A stretch of DNA of 64,000 nt from Enchytraeus crypticus (lineage: Eukaryota > Annelida > Clitellata > Enchytraeida > Enchytraeidae), in assembly GCA_905160935.1 (NCBI GenBank), contig CAJHZI010000642.1, positions 843,501 through 907,500 on the forward strand, given 5' to 3'. Positions within the stretch are counted from its first letter, which is position 1. Every line of letters begins with the position of its first letter. The position numbers were made by a program, and so were the translations under genes. This document shows positions 40,601 through 51,365 of the stretch, in pieces. Under the pieces are notes generated by a model. That model saw only the letters and a list, made by a program, of their open reading frames with translations. It had not been told where the DNA came from and made no database searches.

Positions 40601-43600
40601 TTTGATTGATCTTAAGCTAGCTATTTCTGTTCTGCATTTGAACTCTTCTTGTATATAATCTGGTGCATTCAAATTTTATGGAATATGGTAAATTAACACT
40701 AATTGAACAAAAGTAATAAATTTATATAATGGTCTTCTGAGAGAAACGCTCGTTAGCCCCCATGCTTAACTTGCTGAGCTGATGGCTTGTTGGCAAGATG
40801 TTTGACAGCGGATCAATTGGTGCTGGGTTAAATTCAGTGCTGTCTTCATCACTGGCATGCTATCCATTTGAAAACTGACGTTAAACTTGACTTTAGCTTT
40901 TGCTATGCTCTAAACTCAACCCTTTCCTGACATCGCCTTTGGATGAAGAGCCAGAGGTTTAATTCTCAGTGATTGCCAGAGTAACTTTACTATTTATAGT
41001 AATTTTTTAAGTGAATTTAATTTTCTGCTTTTAGCCCATCAGAATATGAACATTATTGTATTCGAAGATTTATTTCCTATTGAAACAAAGGTAAAGTTTA
41101 AATAGTTCTTAGGTATATTGACAGATTAGATATATATAGGTTATGATGACCCTTTCTATTCTACTGATTCTAGGTCACAGTGAGAAGATATATTTCATTA
41201 GATTTCACCCCACAGCACGGGACATCCTGGCCTCTGGCTCGTATGATATGACTGTTAGGATTTGGAATCTGGACACTCAGCAGCAATGTATACTACTGAA
41301 TGGTCATAGTGACACGGTGTGTATGCCTGGCTCTACTTTTTGTTCTTATCATCGTCATCGTCATCTTCCCTTGAAGATGATGATGATTTGTTATATAATT
41401 TGTTCGTATCAAAAGCTAGTCATTTGTTAACTTTAATAGCAGTTGGCTTAAATAGCGTAGTTGGTTACTTTCTTTTTCTCTAGATAGATGCGTGTTCTAA
41501 ATCAGCTTAAACCCTTTTAAAATTTGAAACTCCAATTAACTCGACTTTTGAACCTTTTTATTGTTTAACTCAATTACATATTGCACGTAATATTGTAAAT
41601 TAGTGGAAATATATCAAGCTTTAATATACTAATTTTTGCTATCATTGCATATATAGAAGTATTTTTATTTCTAATAGAGCGTCTCACTTAAAGATACACA
41701 ATGAAATCAAGAACCGGAAATAAAAATTGAAATTTATCTACTATTAAAAAGTTTATTTTGTAATATTGAATTATTACTTTTTTTGAGGCAGGTAAGGAAA
41801 GCAGTCTCTCCTACCTAGTTAAAATGTAAAGTTTATTATCACTTCAGTACCTAAACAGTTTTAAAGGATGTTTTCAGAAACCTTAGCTGCTTCAAAAATT
41901 TATTGTCTGAAGCCGAACAGTTTTGATGCAGAATTAGTAAGATAGATATACTTAGAAAAAACCTGATGGACCATTGAAGTCTCTAACCATTGAAGTATTT
42001 AAACTTGAAATTAGTTATTTAAAATACTAGTTAATAATGTAATTGCAGAAGTTTTACTTACTTAGACGTTCTTTTAGTCGTTATTTATGATCGCAATTTT
42101 GATTGTATTTTAGATTTTCAGTTTTTCATGGAGTAGTACTGGCAAGTACTGTGCCACTTCAAGCAAGGACGGTCAAATACGAATCTACGAACCACGGGTG
42201 TCTGGTGAGCCAAATACTGTAAGTATGCAACGGTAGAAATCTTGAGCAACTCTCAAACGTAATAATAATGATAACGGTACTGGGTACAGAGTGTCCGTTG
42301 TTCTTTGACCCATTCTGACTGCTTTACAGGTTCTGACAGGTTGCTATCAATCCTTTCCACTATTAATCATATCTTTACTATTGATAGCGCCAACTGGCAG
42401 CAAGATCCGATACACGATTAAGCTTCCATGGGTCCAAGGGGATATCCATCATTTGCTGACTGCCCTGCAATTTGAATCCATGGCACTGGTATCCGAGGCG
42501 AACACTAACCATTACGCCATGTCTCCTCCTAGTGAACCGTTGCGCCAATCCCCTGCTAGGACAGTATTTTTTTGAGGATGTTATTGAGTGATTTTGTATG
42601 CCTGCTGTATGTTCTATAGTTGAATACTGAGAATCTGAATTCTATGGACGCAGAGATACTGTAACACTTCTCTGAACAATAAACGATAATTTGTATCTTT
42701 TTATTTTAATCCATGACATCTGCAATTGATACTGTTTGCTTTCTCAGTGTCAGGTTTTGTATAGTGCTTGTTCTTTTAGTCTCCAGTTAGGTTGTAGTCC
42801 AGTCTGTATATTGTACGAGTATAATACACATTTTGATTTACTTTTGACGAGCATGTGGAAGAGCGTGTTCAGGTATACGATTATTCTGCCATACGCCTTA
42901 ATCTTAGTAGATTATTTAGCGTGTATTTAGTGATTTAACGACTAAATCTTTACTGCGTAAGAATAAGGAGTTTTATCAATTTTTACAAATTTAATTATTG
43001 TATTTATTTAAAGACAGAGAAGGCTCTAGAAGGAAGCAGAGGTGGCAGACTTGTCTGGGCCTGCAACGATAGGATACTGGTTGTAACCGGTTTTGACAGG
43101 TATGTTATATTGTAATTCTTCATAAATAATAGATTATGACCTCTAACAGGACTATTATGTCGATTTTGTTAGGTTAGATTACTGATCTTGATGTATCTTG
43201 TAGTTAGAGAAGCTATGTTTAACGCTTTTACCTCATCGTACGTGGCGCAATGTTACTGCGGCAGCTGAACATGTGATAAATATATCATCGTTTAATAAAT
43301 GTATGTATCATCGTGTAATTTGTGTAATTACACGATGATACGCAAGTGTATCATTTACGCGATGATAAACGTAGTGTATCTTTTATACGATGAATCACAA
43401 TTCACTCAACGATACTGTTGCAGTAGTCTGCCTGCATTTAATATAAATGCTAAACAAATTTTACTAACGACGTACTTGTGCTAATACTTTCTATCATATA
43501 AGTTCAGATGGCGAGTAGGTTATTTTGGCTTAATGTACATTTGTATAATTCGGTGTTAAACTAATTTTCTTATTTTAGAATGCAAATCAGTGTTTATATG

Positions 43601-46600
43601 TACATGTATAAGTACATATTGCCTAATGGGTGTTTGGTGTTTCATTTGAAATACATATCGACGAATCAAGGCAACCTGCTAATAGTTACTTAATCACTTT
43701 AAATCTCTTACTGATGAACTGTTCAAGTAAATGTCTATTATTATTCGCATACAACGTAACTAATCTCTTGTTAGGCTATTAGAAACGTTATACCGATTAT
43801 AATTAATCAGTCAGTCAGTCAGTCAATCAATCAATCAATAAGAATTTGACTTCGGGTTCCTCGCCATAAGGCAATGTCAGGAACGTCCCTTGCAGACTCC
43901 GTACAAACTGTCTCTAGCTTCAGTATCACGGTGTCTCTGTGGTGCTGCTTATTTGTTACTCTTTCATTGTTGTAATAACTGCTCGACTGACTAGTAATTG
44001 ATTGATTGTAGAGCGAGCGTGAGGCAGGTAGCAGTGTATAAGATAGAGGTTGACGTGTGTCAGGTGCACAGACTAGATCTCGACACAGCGCCCGCTATAC
44101 TGGTGCCCCACTATGACCCGGACACCTCTGTCATCTTTCTGACTGGGAGGGTTTGTTTTACTTTTCTTTTATCATCACATCTCACATTGCGTAAGAAAGA
44201 ATTCGTTTATTGAAAACTATTCAGTCGCAGTAAAAAATATTAACAAAATTCTATATTTAGTTTTGGATAATTAGTCGTTGAGAAATTTTAAATAGGGGCT
44301 TGGTTTGAACTTTCTCTTTTATAGTTTCTTCTAGTTAAGTTAAATAGAAGAAATAGTTAAATAGTTCTATTTAAGTCTTAGTTCATAGTGGCAGCTAAAT
44401 AGCTGTATGCTTTGAACTGCAGCACTTTTGTAACCAAAAAGTAATTATAAACAATTATTTTAGTAGGGTTTGAAATTTTCCATTGACCCTTATAAAAACG
44501 ATGACCATAATCGTAATGCAGTATTTAAAGGCGCATTCAATAAGCTTTAACACGTTGCTTTTAACAGTCAGAGGTAAAGCTAAATCAAGCTAATGTTAAC
44601 GTCAGTTTCCTCACTCGAAAGCGATGTCAGTGACGGGCGAGCCCAGGATTTGAACCCCGCACATACTGATCCGCGGTCGAATAACTTACCGACATCGCTA
44701 CTGGCTCCAGCCAAAGAGTAATAGTTAAATTTACGCTTCAATACATTCGTACGAATAAACTTATTACATTTATCATGTTGGATATATTGATCATCATCCT
44801 TTCATGAACAAAGATCACGGCTAAGCTCTGCGTGACGAGGCAGTAAGAACTATATCATCCGCATACGCGAGAATATTAAATGTATAATTACTTGATTGAT
44901 TGATTGATAAATGGATCGACAGGGAGATGGATTGATCAGAATGTTTGAGGTCACTCAGCAGCCTCCCTATCTTCTACCTCTCTCAGACTACAGCGCGGAT
45001 GGACTGCACCAGAGTTTATCCTTCTTGCCCAAGAGACTCGTGGACGTTAAAGAAGTGGAGATCTGCCGAGCTCTCAGGCTTACGATGTCCTCCATTGAGC
45101 CAATCTCATTCCGTGTGCCTAGGGTCAAGGTGTGAACATTGCGTTAATGCTTAATAATTTCTCATAATGTTTTGTTATTAAATTATATTATCAAGTAGGC
45201 TATATTTAATTTTATAAATGTATTTATTTAGTCATGCTACAGATTGTAGCATGACTAATCTTCTTATCACTGAGATTAGCTATTCTATAGATTGTAGCAT
45301 GAATAATCTTCTAAACATAGCTATGCTACAGATTGTAAAATGGCTAAGCTTTGTGAGAACAATTATGTAGTTAGAGACGGTAGTATCGCAGCTGTTGTTG
45401 TTGTTGTTGAGCACAGAAGGATTACTTTCAGGATGATATATACAAGGACACTGCTGTGAGTTGGGAGTCCGCTCTGTCTGCCTCTGATTGGTTGAGCGGC
45501 AAAGAGGGCGTGGTCAAAACTGTCAGTCTGAAACCTTCAGATATGATTCCCTGTATGTTTAGTTACATTTATATGCTTTTTTATATCAATAAAAAAGTAA
45601 ACACGCATTATAGTGAAATGATCAGCTATGTTGATATCTATCACTTTTTAATATCACATTTTTAAACTTTAGGCAACTTAGACCATTTTCCGTGTAACCA
45701 GTCCAGTGAATGTCCGAGATTTTACTCTCAGATCAGCGCGACTGGGATTCGAACCCGCGAGGGTTCAATTCACCTCAGGATCTGTCATTAAAACTTCAGG
45801 ACGTTACCCCTAAGCTATATTTAGACATTCAATGCTGCGTTTATAGATCTGCAGATGTCGTTAAAAGTCCAAGTTGGACTCAGAATCTATCTCTCTGTCT
45901 GTCCGTCAGGAAAAGTATGAATTAGATTAGCAATAACTCTCTTTGTCAAATATTTTGTCAATTAGTAAATTAAATTAATCATCTAAATAAAAGCAATACA
46001 TAAATTCTGAAAGTATCCAATAAAATGTTTCCTGTGTAAAACAAAGCTAAGGTCAACGTCAGTTTCCTCACTCGAAAACGATGTCAGTGATGGGAGATCC
46101 CAGGATTTGAACCCAGCACATACTGATCCGTGTAATAATTATTCTCTGTTGATTTTTTTTCGTAGCTGTAACTTAGTTTTTAACTATATTGTTGAATTTA
46201 ATTTGTTTCTTTTAAAATAAGTAAATAACTTAAAAGTGATTAAGTTACCTTAGATCAATAGATTTTCTAGAGATCATGACGTGGCATTTATGTTGGTGTT
46301 ATGTAAATAATCTATTTATAACTGTCTGCTGAGTTACTAATTGATAGGCTGCTACTTGAGTAATTGTATGATTCACTGATTAAATAAATAAGTTTAATTA
46401 ATTTATGATATATGGAATACTGATTATTCATTTATTGATTGATTAATTGATTGATTAAATGGCTGTGTTGTTCATTCGTTCATTGATACAGTGAGTGAAG
46501 CGCCTGTGGAAGCCGCAAAGCCTCGTAAATACGAAAACTTTCACGACTACAGTAGTAAATATAAAACAGATGAGCAGAAGAAGGAAGAGGTGTGCATAGT

Positions 46601-47838
46601 TATAATTGCCTGTATTAAGTTATTGTTATTTATTGATATTATTATTTATTGTTGTTTTATCTCTCACTATTACTTATTAAGCTGAAATTATCTCTTCATT
46701 ACTAAAGATTGCCAACGTTACAGACTTTAGAGTTTTGTTAGCTGCTTTGCTCATTTTGTTGAAGCATAACAAGTTCGATACAACTCATTTTCGAACACTC
46801 GCCATCTTGGCAGCGTTACCATAGACGCTGTATTGATTGCTTTTGTTTTATGCAGAGCATACCTGTAAAATTCCGAGTTAAGATAAAGGGCTAAAATCTG
46901 AATGAACAGAATAACGCTGTTATTCTGTTCATTACGCTATTTGTAGTAACGTTACGCTGCTTCTCGAAACGTTACGCTATTTCTCGTAACTTTACGCTAT
47001 TTCTCGTAACGTAACGCTGTTTCTCGTAATGTTACACTGTTCCTTGTAACGTTACGCTGCTTCTCGTAACGGCTGTTCCTCTTGGCAGCTCGTGTCTTGT
47101 AAACTCTCTTTGACTTGATTGATTGATTGTTGCTGCAGCTGATCAGCGCTATGACTAATAAGCTGAACCTAGATGAAGGACCGCTGCCTCAAGACCTCGC
47201 TGAGGGGGTTGACCCTGATGAATGGGTAAGTTATCAAGATTGTTGTACTTCACGTCATCGGTTCGAATCCCAGCCGGAAAGTCTCTGACAATATCCCCTG
47301 TGATACGAAAGAGACTTTAGACTTGTGTAACGTTATTTGTTGTATTCATTTAATAATAATAATAACAATAATAACAACAATTAGAGTGCTACAGTCATCA
47401 ATGACAACATCGAGCACTATTGAGACAAAATCAAGCCGGCGAGCAAAAAGGTCCAAAAACGGTGCAAATTCCAAAATCCAGATAATCAATCCAAAGTAAA
47501 GGGAATTAAAGAATAGGAGGTTTAGGCCCAGGTCGCTGCTCATGGACACTGGATGGAAAAGAGGGATGGAAAAGATAGGTCTTCAACTGCCTATTTCTTT
47601 TAGTATCTGTATTTACACATACAGTACGACATGCAACCATTATCATTATCAAAATGGAATGAATTATCTGATATCTTACTTAAATTGAATCTACCGTAAA
47701 TCTTAAACATTACTATTAGCTGTAGTTTAGCTGCAATTCAGCTTAAATGTGGAAAATTGTTGTACTTTACAATCGCTAGAGATATAATTTTATGTATACT
47801 TTTAAGCATTTTTTTGTCTGTTGTAATAGGATGACTAG
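25643..47838 (+). CDS. CORO7: CORO7, coronin-7 / POD-1 (25 coding exons, complete)
   Basis: Tandem coronin of the Golgi and actin cytoskeleton. Exons: 25643-25702, 26137-26236, 26866-26952, 27664-27734, 28777-28969, 29366-29493, 30495-30584, 31367-31449, 32286-32340, 33317-33374, 33716-33858, 34967-35077, 36483-36867, 37728-37906, 38914-39022, 39986-40072, 41174-41316, 42114-42218, 43014-43099, 44012-44150, 44923-45129, 45432-45552, 46492-46589, 47139-47225, 47830-47838. All phases close: 977 residues (human about 925). Residues 1-393 form coronin module 1 (MWKFKTSKYK start, FSAFDDFLLATGSQDN, STCKDKKLRV, PKRAVDVMACEV, DFQSDLYPDTA). Residues 394-522 are an Ala/Ser/Thr-rich linker. Residues 522-946 form module 2 (KYRHIEGVVLHKTQ, WDPFNDHRLVVGCEDAKIRVW, ASGSYDMTVRIWNLD, VPHYDPDTSVIFLTG, PKRLVDVKEVEICRALRL). 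The C-terminus is acidic, PLPQDLAEGV and DPDEWDD, as in family members. The start Met aligns with the family N-terminus. Very secure. Confidence 0.96.
26435..26720 (+). mobile_element. dispersed repeat D, near-complete copy
   Basis: Runs from GTTGTGTCCGGGTTGTTTGA to GGGAAGATGATGGTGATGATG inside a CORO7 intron. One of the best-preserved copies. Confidence 0.88.
29187..29265 (+). mobile_element. dispersed repeat D, 3' fragment
   Basis: Carries only the GGACAAAGAGGATTTGAG to GATGATGATG end, in the CORO7 intron before exon 29366-29493. Confidence 0.7.
29594..29824 (-). CDS. possible small intronless ORF nested antisense in a CORO7 intron (76 aa)
   Basis: An ATG-initiated frame of 76 codons on the strand opposite CORO7, in the intron between exons 29366-29493 and 30495-30584. 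The protein (MERIKKHLDVFSKVKVQTF start, FIGEY end) has a balanced composition, mixes charged and hydrophobic residues in a helix-like pattern and contains no repeats. This is unlike the neighbouring random ORFs. I do not recognise it. It could be a nested gene, a retrocopy of a spliced gene or chance. No poly(A) tract or promoter is evident. Confidence 0.35.
   Translation of the reverse strand: MERIKKHLDVFSKVKVQTFSSEGLAAFDVSFISQIDNIGHSTSDFKAAAETAVKTLTDQVNGSASVTINSIFIGEY
30223..30272. repeat. inverted repeat / hairpin
   Basis: TAATTGAAATGTATCTAC is followed after a few bases by its near-perfect inverse GTAGATACATTTCGATTA. It directly precedes the SINE at 30287. Confidence 0.75.
30287..30410 (+). 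mobile_element. tRNA-derived SINE, family A
   Basis: Near-complete copy: A-box-like TGGCGATGTCGG, B-box-like GTTCAAATCC, then CCCGTCACTGACAGCGC and the AGTGAGGAAACTGGC tail. In a CORO7 intron. Confidence 0.88.
30755..31128 (+). mobile_element. repeat D fragment followed by LINE fragment, family M
   Basis: The first 60 bases are a decayed repeat D tail (to AAGATGATGATGAG). From about 30830 the sequence matches the plus sense of a second LINE family: ACAATGAAGTGCTAATGGTG corresponds to its TNEEVL block. It ends in CACTGCACTAAGAGAGAGA. Frames are broken. Confidence 0.65.
31577..31828 (+). mobile_element. dispersed repeat D, near-complete copy
   Basis: Runs from GTTGTGTCCGGGTTGTTGA to GGGAAGATGATGATGATTATG in the CORO7 intron after exon 31367-31449. 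Confidence 0.85.
34896..34966. repeat. 14-15-bp tandem repeat containing the CORO7 exon-12 acceptor
   Basis: Five imperfect copies of TAACATGATAACAGT end exactly at the acceptor of exon 34967-35077. Several copies carry the same GATAACAG splice-acceptor motif. Confidence 0.85.
35059..35556. repeat. approximately 50-bp minisatellite copying the CORO7 exon-12 donor, 10 copies
   Basis: The exon's last 18 bases, its donor (CAG then GTTTAC) and about 30 intronic bases form the first unit. About nine further copies follow, each again with CACAATCCAGGTTTACTCTC. Two length variants of the unit (about 49 and 52 bp) alternate. Extension to any downstream donor would read ATATGA in frame and stop. Confidence 0.93.
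35582..35745. repeat. 80-bp direct duplication
   Basis: GTCTTAATATTGCACAGTCT to TTCATAGTAATG occurs twice in immediate succession within a CORO7 intron. Confidence 0.9.
36145..36290 (-). mobile_element. tRNA-derived SINE, family B
   Basis: On the minus strand it shows GGCGTAACGGGTTAGAGTG (A-box-like) and a B-box-like GAATTCAAAGCCC at tRNA spacing, then CATGGAAGGTTAATCATGC. A second copy is at 42.4 kb. In a CORO7 intron. Confidence 0.78.
37428..37712. repeat. 19-20-bp minisatellite just upstream of a CORO7 acceptor
   Basis: About 14 copies of GTGCTCGTGTACTCTACTA end some 15 bases before the TTTACAG acceptor of exon 37728-37906. The last partial unit runs into the polypyrimidine tract. Confidence 0.93.
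38505..38625 (-). mobile_element. degenerate tRNA-derived SINE, family A-like
   Basis: Minus-strand remnant recognised by the tail (GTTTCCTGCTCGAATAGC), the B-box region GATTTGCACCCTCC and ACTTGCCAACAAGCC in the A-box region. Confidence 0.5.
39034..39425. repeat. approximately 30-bp minisatellite immediately downstream of a CORO7 donor
   Basis: About 12 variable copies of CTCTTCTATCCACTGTCGAC plus CTCGTCTTAAT start about a dozen bases after the donor of exon 38914-39022. Pyrimidine-rich on the coding strand. Confidence 0.9.
40335..40455 (+). mobile_element. degenerate tRNA-derived SINE, family A-like
   Basis: B-box-like GGTTCGAATCC follows GATGTCAGACTGACAC in a CORO7 intron. A related remnant lies 400 bp downstream. 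Confidence 0.5.
40765..40915 (+). mobile_element. degenerate tRNA-derived SINE, family A-like
   Basis: Diverged copy with GACAGCGGATCAATTGG, B-box-like GGTTAAATTC and tail AAAACTGACGTTAAAC. Confidence 0.55.
42385..42565 (-). mobile_element. tRNA-derived SINE, family B
   Basis: Second family B copy (compare 36.2 kb): shares CAAGGGGATATCC, GAGGCGAACACT and the GGCAGCAAGATCCGAT end, and is closest to tRNA on the minus strand. Confidence 0.78.
44568..44718 (-). mobile_element. tRNA-derived SINE, family A
   Basis: Near-complete minus-strand copy with GGATTTGAACC (B box) and CCGACATCGCTACTGGCTCC (A-box end), in the CORO7 intron between exons 44012-44150 and 44923-45129. Confidence 0.85.
45230..45335. 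repeat. approximately 45-bp tandem repeat, 3 copies
   Basis: CTACAGATTGTAGCATGACT and variants repeat three times in the CORO7 intron between exons 44923-45129 and 45432-45552. Confidence 0.75.
45590..45835 (-). mobile_element. tRNA-derived SINE, family C
   Basis: On the minus strand TAGCTTAGGGGTAACGTCC (A-box-like) and GGGTTCGAATCCCAG (textbook B box) are followed by a conserved body ending near TGATATCAACATAGCTGATC. Two more copies lie at 47.9 and 62.3 kb. In a CORO7 intron. Confidence 0.85.
46045..46138 (-). mobile_element. tRNA-derived SINE family A, partial
   Basis: Retains the tail through the B box (AGGATTTGAACCC). It breaks off after ACTGATCCG, losing the A-box end. Confidence 0.75.
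46905..47088. repeat. 20-bp minisatellite upstream of CORO7 exon 24
   Basis: About nine variable copies of GTAACGTTACGCTGCTTCTC end about 50 bases before the exon at 47139-47225. Confidence 0.88.
47350..47592 (-). mobile_element. LINE 3'-end fragment, family L
   Basis: Same 3' block as at 24.45 kb (CAGTCATCAATGACAACATC), preceded by an AATAAT/AACAAC tail. In the last CORO7 intron. Confidence 0.8.
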
Positions 47839-47879
47839 ACAGGGATACACTGGATAAAGAAGTGGGTAGAAGAAGATAA

Positions 47880-48122
47880 AGTTAACACGCATTATAGTGA
47901 AATGATCAACTATGTTGATACCTATCACTTTTTAACACCACATGTTTAATCCGTTAGGCAAATTAGTCCGTTTTCCGTGTAACCAGTCCAGTGAATGTCC
48001 GAGATTTTATTCTCAGATCAGCGCGGCTGGGATTCAAACCCACGAGGGTTCAATTCATCAATGGATCTGTCATTTAAAAGTTCATGACGTTATCCATTGC
48101 GCTATTGAGACATTCAATGTGG
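47880..48122 (-). mobile_element. tRNA-derived SINE, family C
   Basis: Begins 40 bases after the CORO7 stop, so it probably forms part of the CORO7 3' UTR. It has the B box CTGGGATTCAAACCC in inverse orientation and the shared body CAGTCCAGTGAATGTCCGAG. Confidence 0.85.
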
Positions 48123-49127
48123 AATGCCTGCACATCTCTCCCATATTCAGTCAATTTATCAATCAATCAATAAAGCGAAGTGCAGCAGTAGCACCAGTAC
48201 TATGTTTCTAAATGCATTCACATTCCTCTCGTCACAGTTCTACCACTTATGATTCCAATGGCCCTGTCGCTGAGGTAATTGTGTCACGTTATATCGCATT
48301 GCAGAATCCGTTGTAATCCTGATCTAAACAGTATTCATGGAAATCATTTCTTTTACACGCTAGGCTTTTGTCAAAACTTACTGACTGTATAAAGTTGTTG
48401 TCACGCAATCAAATGAATAAATAAATAATAGAAAGTAACTACAAATATATTTATACAAATGAACTGTAGTATTTGTCTGTTTTGTATTATTTTTCTGACA
48501 ACCCAGTCATTCCATTTAATTAGTTTTAACTCTGTCTCAATCACAATCCGCTCAGCTTTGTACTACCAATCTCTCACGGTTTTGTATACTGTAGGGATTT
48601 CTTTGTATTAATTAACTGCTAATAATGCTTAGTGCCTTTGTGACTAGTACGAAAAATATTATTTTGGCCACTACGGATACTGTAGTGTCATTTTATTGGT
48701 TGGTAGTACTATTGCAGTATTGTGTAATTTACCGTAGTTGACTTGTAATGTGTTTGTTTATGGTAAAGTTGCTACTTTTACAGAAAGAAGAGAATTTAAT
48801 ACAAAAAGTTACATTTTTTGTAATATTATAGGCCTATGCTTAAATTAATTATCTGTAAATAGATATTATTTTGTATTGTTGTAGGATTTATCTTTTTCTA
48901 CTATATAACAAATAAATGCTAAATTATTATTGAAATCTTTCATATAATTGCTAACAAATTCAAGAGTTTTGTCAAGCTTCAGTTCTCTGCTGTGTAGGAA
49001 GAGATTAAATTCTATGTAGCAGTTGGATATCTCATTTTATAGCACGCTTGTCTGATCAAGCCATAGGTTTACACGTAGTAAAGGTATTGTATTGTCTCTC
49101 ATAGCTGCCATGCATTAACTAAAGTTC

Positions 49128-49560
49128 TCTCTCTCGCTCTCTCTTAGTGCACTGCATACTGGCAGGGCCATGGTGTATAATGTCTCCACTCTACTCTGTC
49201 TTCCGCTTTTCTCTTCATTTCCACATATGAGTGGGTCTTTAAATTATCTAACATACCTAATCTCGGCCTGCCCCTGCCTCTTTTTCCTTCCATTCTATTC
49301 CTTCCATTCTACCTTCTATTCCCTCTATTAATAGACCTTCCCCCTTAGGATGTGTCCTATACAACTCTTCTTCCTATTTCTTAATACATTTATCAACTGT
49401 CTATCAGTACCAACTCTCTTCAGAACTTCCTCATTTGTAACCTTTTGAGTCCAGCTAATCCTCTCCATTCTTCTCCAAATCCACATTTCCAATGTCTGCA
49501 GCTCTAATTTGTCATATTTTGCCTTAATCTTAATCACAGGATTAATGAACGTTACATTTT
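49128..49560 (-). mobile_element. LINE C-terminal fragment, family M
   Basis: Minus-strand frame carries the LINE motif LEMWIWRRMERISWTQKVTNEE followed by VLRNRKKSCIGHILRG, known from the C-terminus of endonuclease/reverse-transcriptase LINEs. The 3' part (CTCTTTCCACTT-like, ending at a GAGAGA run) is shared with 30.9, 51.8 and 60.7 kb. Confidence 0.82.
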
Positions 49561-50022
49561 TTATAATTTCAACAGATGTTCACTGTTTGCTTTTAAAATA
49601 AATGAATGCAAGGAAATTAATGATCAAAGAAATGTTTCAGTATTTTCCGCCAGTTTAACATTTTGTCTATATTCATATATGCCTGTTGTCAAGTCAGTTT
49701 TTGTGTTTTGCAAACAAACAAAAAATATAATTCAGCATTTCATGCACATGGTATCCATATATCCGTTGATCCTGTTAGCACATAAAACTATCCAACGCAG
49801 GAATTTTAAGGAAAAACCTAGAAGTAAAATAATTATATTTAAGCTATGTGAAATCACTTAGACACACTGGATTATTTTTACTTGATATGTGCAGACTATC
49901 TACTAAACCCATAGCCAATTCAAGATTGGTTTAACACGGTCAACATTGATCAAGTTAAAACACTGTAAATTTACCAGTTTTATTTTTGTTTGCCATAGAT
50001 TAAATTTAAATACACTCCATAC

Positions 50023-50228
50023 CCGTGTTGTGTCCGGGTTGCTGAAGAATAGATTAACCGTGGACCACATGTCGTAGAAGGCGACAAAGCAATAATATCC
50101 AAGTCAACGTCAGAGAGGGCATTCGGTTGGTGAGCGCCTAGGCTCCAGAAGTTGCTAAAATATTTTCTAAAACGAATGGTAAAGAAGGTCTATTTGTTTC
50201 CCGACTTTAGTTAAACTAGTTACTTTAT
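50023..50228 (+). mobile_element. dispersed repeat D, copy lacking its tail
   Basis: Starts CGTGTTGTGTCCGGGTTGCT and breaks off before the GATGAT tail. Confidence 0.8.
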
Positions 50229-50796
50229 GCCACGAGCTTACAAACTTCATCCCACAACAAAATTCCTACATTAAGAAACTCTGAAGCTGACTATGGCCAT
50301 TAGAGAACAGCAAGAAGAAATTCTGAAACTCCTTAATGATACACATTGACTGGATCAAGCGCGTCCATATCAGAATGGGATCGTAACAACTTAGTTGTAA
50401 CATTCGAGAACATATAGCTGACACAATCGTCAAATTTTTGTTAAAACTCCTTCAGAGTTGATGGCTTACAGCTAACAAGCTACTTGTGTATTATTGACTT
50501 GACTTCAGAATGCAAGCATTATTAAACCTGAAAACTAAAACTTCAGCTGCATGCAATAACTTACTGAACAGTATTTCTAATTTATACCTCCATTGTTTTT
50601 ATATATTTCTATTTCTAAATTATAATAATATACTGATATCTTCACTTCTCACAATGCATGCTGTGATACAAAAAGACAGATAAATGAAGATGTAAATCAA
50701 ATTAAATCACATGTATATTAAGCATTGGCTATAATGATCACTAGATACATAACACCGACAATGATGCCACAAAGTAAATTAACACAGCATGATTTT

Positions 50797-50798
<2 letters not shown>

Positions 50799-50832
<34 letters not shown>
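50799..50832. repeat. (TA)n microsatellite
   Basis: Uninterrupted TA dinucleotides of about 30 bases in the CORO7/SEPHS1 interval. Confidence 0.9.
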
Positions 50833-50833
<1 letters not shown>

Positions 50834-51365
50834 ATATATAAAGTGTAATGGTAATGCAAAATTTACTACACTCTCAAAACTCGGCATACCTATTACATAG
50901 CTCACTAACATTACTCATGAACAAATCACCTTACACAACTATTTACATAATAATGCTGCTAAGCACAGTCAGCCCTATAGGTGCGCAGTGTCATACAACC
51001 AATAGAATCTCGCAAAAATCCTTTATCCTCAAAAATCAACCATCCGCAAACTGTTGCATATCATTTAATAAAAACACTACAAATATTTCATCAAGGGAAC
51101 TACCTTACTCAGCTAATAAACGATGAAAATTTGTTGTTCGTCTTTTTAGCCAAAGATCATGTCAAGGACCTGCTCAAACTAATCTTCACACGATCATCAA
51201 CAATCCCATATCTATTGCATATGTTTCTCCAGGAAGCTACACCAATGTTACTATCTTTTACCAAGTGAAGCTAGAGTTTTTACAAAGTAGAGTTCCAAGA
51301 TGTCTTCCAATTTCTTGCCGCTAATCACCTCCAACACAACAGTCTAACTACAGCAACGCTGTCCA

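Larger units (their letters stand above)
47839..51365. other. interval between the convergent genes CORO7 and SEPHS1
   Basis: Contains SINE C (47.88-48.12 kb), LINE M (49.13-49.56 kb), repeat D (50.02-50.23 kb), an (AT)n tract (50.80-50.83 kb) and otherwise AT-rich sequence. The short frames at 50.85-51.27 kb show no family resemblance and probably lie in the SEPHS1 3' UTR. Confidence 0.5.

Noticed and set aside
50848..51268. Two overlapping plus-strand frames of about 90 codons
   Set aside because: No family resemblance, AT-driven composition, and location in the probable SEPHS1 3' UTR on the opposite strand.
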